From contig OW285194.1 in assembly GCA_935421135.1 (NCBI GenBank), forward strand, positions 14,779,376 to 14,843,375: a DNA stretch of 64,000 bases. Direction: 5' to 3'. This document shows, one piece after another, positions 58,201 to 64,000 of this stretch. Position 1 is the stretch's first letter; each line of letters begins with the position of its first letter. The notes below the pieces were generated by a model. The model worked only from the letters and a program-made list of their open reading frames with translations. It was not told where the DNA came from and ran no database searches. The DNA comes from Bugulina stolonifera (taxonomy: Eukaryota; Bryozoa; Gymnolaemata; Cheilostomatida; Bugulidae). Both the position numbers and the translations under genes were made by a program.

Positions 58201-61200
58201 AACAGATGATTGTACTGCTATTGCTAAACCAGAAGGATTTACTCTAGAAGTACAAGTAATCATAACTAATACTTCTGTAAGTGGAAAGTTCTACTGCAGA
58301 GGATTTCAACCTGGTGATGTGGGAGCAGTGACCTCTAGTGAAGTTACTATTTCGAGTATCAAAGGTTGGTGCAACTACACCAATACATATGGAGTTCATG
58401 TATATGTGTGTGTGCGTGTGTGTGTTTGTGTGTGTGTGTGTCCGAATCTAACTCCAAGGGTCAAAGGTAGATTTGTTATTGTGAAATTAGTTTAACTAAT
58501 ACTATTTTACAGTAGGCCGCTTTGAAAAAACCCAAAATTTCAATGACAACCACTGTTAGCTGGTAATGATGAGCATATAATAGTTACCTTTTTATATTCG
58601 ATTGTTCATTCCAGATAAGACTGATAATGATCTAAAGGTATATCTTATTTTTTCATTTTGGGATGGGAAGTGCCCTCAACCATGTTGTTGTAAATAGCAT
58701 GGGAATACCTCATGTAGTACAGGATGCCCTTTTGAACAGCTCCCTTGCCTGCCACTTGTGACCACTACCCTCTAGACAAAGTCTACTCCAGAACTTATAT
58801 GCAGCCCATAGGTTAACATGCGGCCTTTTAGTATGGGTAAGTTAACATAGGATGAAGGGCATATCCAATGGCCTCTAGAACTACATGATCTGTAAGCTAT
58901 CTACTCTAAAACTAGAAAATTACCAGTAGTGTTAATACTGGAGAATTCTGTAATGGGAGTCAGCAATTTTATAAGGAGAATTTGTTAATAATTAAGAATG
59001 TTTTCATCATCTCAAAATAGCATCTAGAGTGAGTTTCATATTTCCTGACAAAAACTACAGAAACTACATATTATTTTCAAACACCTAATCTGCTTATTAG
59101 CTTTATACCTCTACTTGTGATTACCTATAGTTGTATACTGTCAATATATATTTACAGTACCACCAGAGAATTTTAAGATCAATGTCCATCCAAATGCAGA
59201 GATTTCGGTGGGTGTGGAGTTCAACTTTACTTGTTCAGAACCTAATGCAGAGGATTATAGTAAGTTACAATTCAATCATAAAACACTAAACATTCTATAT
59301 TCTCTCTCTTAAATACTATTATTGACAGGGTATTGGTTTGCACTGAATTTATAGTGTACATCTCTGTATAAGATAACTCAAAGGAAAAGTTGTGGTGTAT
59401 CAACAACATGCTGCCTTGCCCCTCTACGGGTTACTGACTACATCACATTGTAATTACAAGACAAAGTACACACATATAATATTATGCAAACAGATGATAC
59501 AACTAATATAAGTATACACATGTGCAGTAGCTACATACAACTTTACAGATAATAATATAAGGGTGTTACACAGACAATGACTTCTTAATGAGAAAACTAC
59601 CAAATCTATAATTATAGTTACTAATACTACATGTACACCTATACAACCTTATTATGCATTAACATCACCCAACATTGTGTAACTGAATACCTATTAGATG
59701 TAAAGGGTTTACTGATTAATGGTTCACAAAGCCAACAGCTAGAACCTGGTCATATAATCTACCTCACTGCTGCAAAGTATGAGCATACTAAACTATGTTA
59801 CTGTTATTTTGTATATTAACACCATTTCAACCATTGAAGGTAGCCCAGAGTACCTGTTATACTACATGTATACAACCTTATTATGATTGTTATGTTGTAT
59901 TAGCTGTATTATCTATATCAAGGCTGGCCAAACTGTGGCCCGTGGGCCACATTTGGCCCACTTACTCAATTTTGGTGGCCCACTTGAGCTTTGTATAAAA
60001 CTCTGCAATTTTAGCATTTTTGTTGGATGATCATGCAAATATCAACAATGTCAACCACTTAATTTTATGTTCAACCGTATTTAATTGAAACAAGAATAAA
60101 GTGGCCCACCTCAAGTATGAGAATTTTATATATGGCCCACTTCAAAATAACTATGGCCAGCCCTGATCTATATTAATGTTGTTAGCAATTAATGGGATGG
60201 CATTGAATACCTACACACCAACAAGAGCTGATAGAGTTGGTGGAGTTACCTTATCCTGTAAATATCCTGGTGCTGATCATCCTAACTGGAGATTAATTAG
60301 AGTACTGCATAATATAAGTAAGTTTATATATTTCTCAAACTTGGACTACTACTTTAATAAGATATACAGGATTCAAAGTTATATGTATAATAAATACCTA
60401 TCTGATACAGTAAGTCGTAGTTTACACGTATTTCAATGTGGTCACTAGATAACATGTCCTTGCAAGTATAGTATTGAAGCAGAAGAAGCACTTATAGTAT
60501 TGAATCTACTAGCTTTTCTATAATTAATATTTCTCCCTGGCAATTTAGAGCATCCCCAACTACCCCCAACAGCCAACCTCCTTGTCACAACTTGCTCAAC
60601 AACTATGCTAGAGCTATTTTATTCTTGAACATCATTTTTATTTTGCCATATTGACCTTCTTAGGTGGTGATTCTGAGGAATCTGGTACATCTACTAAGGA
60701 ATCTGGTGCATCTACTGAGGAATCTGTTCAAGGTATCTTGTTCTGAGACTAATGAGCTCAGTTTTAATCATTTGCCAACCCGGCACTAAGAATAATTATT
60801 TGTTGTTAACCATTAAAGGAAATAATGGAATAATGGAAATATCTTCTAGTTGTACATGATAGAGAATTTACCAAATTTATCATATTTATGTTCTGCAAAG
60901 CCGAAGCATTAGCATACATGTGACAACACTTTGTTATTAATTCCTCATTGAGTTGAATCGCGAAAACATGGTTTCCACAAGAAAGATGTACACAACTAGT
61001 TAAATCAACCTAGAATGTGCATGCATTGCACTGGTGCGACTTTGTAACAAGACATTTGTCCTAACCAGCAGCTCTAATAATTTTTTCTTTGATTGTGTCA
61101 CTTCTGTCTGCCACAACCCAGTGTTCAAACTGAAATGTTAGAAGAAAATGCTAACGTCATGGTATTATGTACATGTCCGTAAAATATTATAAATAGTTGA

Positions 61201-61445
61201 GAAAAGAGCTTTTCCTGCCTCAATTTACACAAAGTACAAAAAAATAATTAAGGCTCTGATATCTCAACATGTGTGTTTAAAACAGATAATACCATATTAA
61301 TACATTCCCAGTATACATTGTAGTATATTTAATTCAGGTGTATAACTGTATAATTGTAGGTGAAGATAGTGCTGGAAATATAGACTGTATAACAAAACCT
61401 CTAGTTGTATTCAACCTCATTTTTGCTCTCTGTCTGGTCACGTAA
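52289..61445 (+). CDS. Gene 4: signal peptide, two Ig-like domains, GPI-type tail (282 aa)
   Basis: Exons: 52289-52346, 57963-58364, 59158-59259, 60186-60317, 60664-60732, 61360-61445. All introns are phase 1 and the 849-nt spliced frame is open to TAA. It is the paralogue of gene 2 with the same layout and the same four cysteines in the first Ig domain. I count 19 amino-acid differences from gene 2 in the first 83 residues of exon 2, none in the remaining 51, three in exon 3 and two in exon 4. The stalk exon is 7 residues longer because of one extra S/T/E repeat. The tail ends L-C-L-V-T. Intron 1 holds a complete hAT transposon and intron 3 a small hAT element whose right end is 20 bp before the exon 4 acceptor; neither breaks the coding frame. 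Confidence 0.85.
52461..57473 (+). mobile_element. Complete autonomous hAT transposon in gene 4 intron 1
   Basis: A 5,013-bp element with inverted ends CAGGGCCGTAACAACC and its near-complement (CAGGGCTGTAACAACT), and an exact 8-bp target duplication GGCTATGG (52453-52460, 57474-57481). The matching place in gene 2 intron 1 (about 6198-6205) is empty. Subterminal regions are GC-rich (CCCCCCCAGA near both ends). The transposase gene inside has an open frame, so the copy may be, or very recently was, active. Confidence 0.93.
52747..56722 (+). CDS. hAT transposase, ZMYM1-like/TTF-finger type, six exons, 709 aa
   Basis: Exons: 52747-52771, 53838-53993, 54217-55195, 55528-55685, 55783-55965, 56094-56722. 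All junctions are GT..AG and phase 1 or matched, and the 2,130-nt spliced frame has no stop before TAA. Exon 2 starts a TTF-type zinc finger (W-L-H-Y, then C-Y-E-C) finished in exon 3 (F-R-N-W-K-K, H-E-R-S-E-C-H). The RNase-H-like core supplies the first Asp in M-V-D-E-T-R-D and the second in C-Y-D-G-A. The C-terminal dimerisation region has A-V-S-E-R-M-F-S with the Glu, then I-K-T-Y-L-R-S. It cuts and pastes the element by a DDE reaction. A basic stretch at exon 6 start (R-K-R-K-R) may be an NLS. All three catalytic residues are present. Confidence 0.92.
59919..60165. mobile_element. 247-bp hAT MITE in gene 4 intron 3
   Basis: Ends CAAGGCTGGCC and GGCCAGCCCTG are inverted. The 8-bp target duplication ATCTATAT is exact (59911-59918, 60166-60173). 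Gene 2 has the empty site near 9040-9060. It shares its ends with the 1.75-kb element at 19761. Confidence 0.93.
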
Positions 61446-64000
61446 TTTGGTAAGTGTCTAGTCAGTTATCACGTGATTTGTAACGCTAAAGATACAACTT
61501 TGATAACATAAATAACAATTTGGTGATAGATTTTTGCCTAGTAGATGACAAACATGGTCTATGGAAGGTGTTTTCAATGGGGCAGACATTTTTGATGTAC
61601 ATGTATACTATCTAACCAGAGCTACTTTTATATCAGCTTATTAACATGTGATTGTTCAGTGTGTGTAAATAATTTGATTCTCTCTACCTACAGAGAGAAC
61701 ATTACTTGCTAGTAAGTCTACCCACACTGGTGCTAGAAATTGAGAATATCCAACACCATGTGTTAGATATAACTAATTCGTATAATTTATCAAAATAATA
61801 TTAGCTATATACATGCAGAACCCTGTTGTAAGAGATACAGGATATCTTTCTCTAGCTTGAGTTGGTTAGAAAATATTTTAGGAGAACTTATACATGCAGA
61901 CCTTGGTAACTTACTATCTACCTATGATCGCCATGTACCATATTTCATATTTATAAACAAAGTGCATCGAATTGAGCACAAAATAATGATCACAAAATAA
62001 TGAGCACAAACTGTTCCCAAACCTTCCCTACTTCTGCTATCTTAATAATGATGAGATATTAAACTACTGCAGATAATACTGATAACGTTAATTGTTTTAC
62101 AGTGTCATGCTAAAGTTCCTTCATTCTAAACTCTACACAGCAGTGAATGTGAAGTGAAACTTGGAATAGAATGTTGTGTTTCTACTACCAGATATCCAGG
62201 CATATGTTTGTGTAGCTAACTGAGATATAGTGGACTGTCACCACAGACTCTGCTGATAATAATTGTACTGTATATTCTACATATTTCTTCAGTATTATAT
62301 TTGTTTGTTCATTGTTAACAAGTATCGTCACGAAATCAAGAGTACTAGTTTTTTGTGTTTGTGTTTCTTTTTCACACTGAAAATATATTCAATATTGTTT
62401 GAACCTGCAAACCAAAGCTGTCTTACTTCTATTATATATCTAAAGTCACTAGATTATATTACTCATAGACCAAACACTTTGTCCAATAGTCTAACCAGGT
62501 ATCGTCCAGAGAGTTTAGCTCAGTGAGTGTGAGTGTGACGTCCTACTATTACACTGAGTTAATACCACTCACTCATTCAGTCTGATTATCTCCATGTTAT
62601 GTAGCTCTCATTCTTACTGATCCATAAGTATAACAGCTGAATATATCTCTTCATGACCAAATCTATAACCGCTCTTACTTTGCCCATAGTACAGTCAAAG
62701 ATGTAGCTGAGCATCTTATTAATGTCTATAAGCTGTTAACCAGATAGCAAACTAGTAGACACTTCCGTACAGTAATACAATAAGACAGTAATACAGTAAC
62801 AGAGTAATATAGTAGTACAGTAGTACAGTAATGCAGTCAGGAATCAATCTACAGCTAGTGCCAGACTGTAAGTATTGTGAAAAGGACAAATAGACCCCAT
62901 TTGATTTTGTCACCTCTCACTCGTCACCTACATTTCATGCGTCCCTGGGTATCATCAACAGAACTTGTCAAGTCTACATGCTATTTGCCCAAAACACAAT
63001 AATGTTGTAATTTGTATTCATGCTCTGGTACATGAGAAGCCACACGCTACTTTGTTCATCAGCGTAGGCAATGCGTAGCACCAGTCCACCAGCGGCTTGG
63101 TTAATATCCAGCCAATAACCAATGCTGATTTTTAATAACATACATAATCAAAGTCTTTGTATCTCATATTAACCAATAGCATCTACACTCTGTGATGCCG
63201 AAGATTGAAAACGTCAACACATTGGTCTTTGCATAGCCAAGCAGACGATGCGCTGATTTACTTTAGAACGAGGCTCCAGTGGCCGAACAAAAATAATTGA
63301 CCTCTCTTGTAGCCGATTCTTTAGAGCGACATCAGTACAGCATATTGCTCACTTAAGAGTTGTCTTTTCTCCCCAGTTTGAAGGAGAGGATAATTCCTAC
63401 ATAGTTTGTATTCTCGATATATATTTTTGCGATATCCATGTAGTATTCAAGCTTATTAGTTTACTTAGTAAGATTAAAAGATCACCAGTCTATAGAAAAA
63501 TATCTATAATGCTACTATGCTCGGGTTGATGAAACTAGTATTATATTATGAAAATATAAGATTGTGAATAGTATAATTTGTTAGCTCTGGTTCTTATTAA
63601 TGGTATACTAACAATGGTGCAATGACACTGTTATGTAGTACATGCATCAATAAAAACTGTACAAGATACAATTTCTCCATATTCTATAAATATAGATATA
63701 GAAGTCTGAGCCTACAGGATATATCCATGTGTGTTATTTACAACTTCAAGCAAGGGAGAACATATCAATTATTACTTCAATATACTAATATATGAACATC
63801 ATACGATGCAAGACTTAACAAAGTTAATATTTGATTCATTATTGATTCATTTCCATTCTCCCACCTCATTAGATGTAAATAAAGAACATATAGATAAGGT
63901 AAAGGACATGTTGTGTTTTTATTGAATGCTACTCTACTCTACTCAACTCTAAACTAAAGTCAATGTGCTGTGATTGCTATTAGCTGTGAATTACTGCTGG
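61446..64000. other. 3' region of gene 4, duplicate of 10554-13116
   Basis: Near-identical to the sequence after gene 2, including the acagtaatac array (about 62768-62835) and the short open frame ending at 63925. The duplication continues past the window end. Confidence 0.6.

Overview
This is eukaryotic, intron-rich, AT-rich animal DNA. The clearest host gene is a complete ten-exon mitoguardin orthologue (Miga), which makes it metazoan. Intron size, base composition and the mix of transposons suggest an early-branching or marine invertebrate such as a sponge or cnidarian, but the species cannot be fixed from sequence alone.

The host theme is a family of short, signal-peptide-bearing, immunoglobulin-like cell-surface proteins. 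Each ends in a hydrophobic tail with no cytoplasmic part, which looks like a GPI-anchor signal. Four members are visible on the + strand: the last two exons of gene 1 (1510-1944), gene 2 (6032-10553, 275 aa when spliced), gene 3 (35938-45515, 451 aa) and gene 4 (52289-61445, 282 aa). I read exon borders by hand. All introns are phase 1 and every spliced frame closes. Genes 1+2 and genes 3+4 form two copies of a two-gene cassette: 1369-2131 matches 44939-45701, 3033-6300 matches 49260-57580 apart from an insertion, and 6300-13116 matches 57930-64000. Genes 2 and 4 differ strongly in the first half of their N-terminal Ig domain and are almost identical just after it.

Between the two cassettes (13.1-35.9 kb) lie, in order: a young LTR retrotransposon (LTR1) that carries gag and protease but no reverse transcriptase or integrase; a non-autonomous hAT element with a minisatellite; a truncated inverted copy of the LTR1 interior; a compact minus-strand cassette of four intact adintovirus/Polinton-type virion genes (penton-like, core-like, F54H12.2-like capsid, adenain-like protease); another hAT element with an internal palindrome; and Miga.

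The second cassette is heavily invaded. It holds solo LTRs of two families, tRNA-derived SINEs, a pogo/Tigger-type MITE, a 40-bp minisatellite, and a complete autonomous hAT transposon (52461-57473) whose six-exon gene gives an uninterrupted 709-aa transposase. Paralogous empty sites and target-site duplications define many of these insertions to the base.
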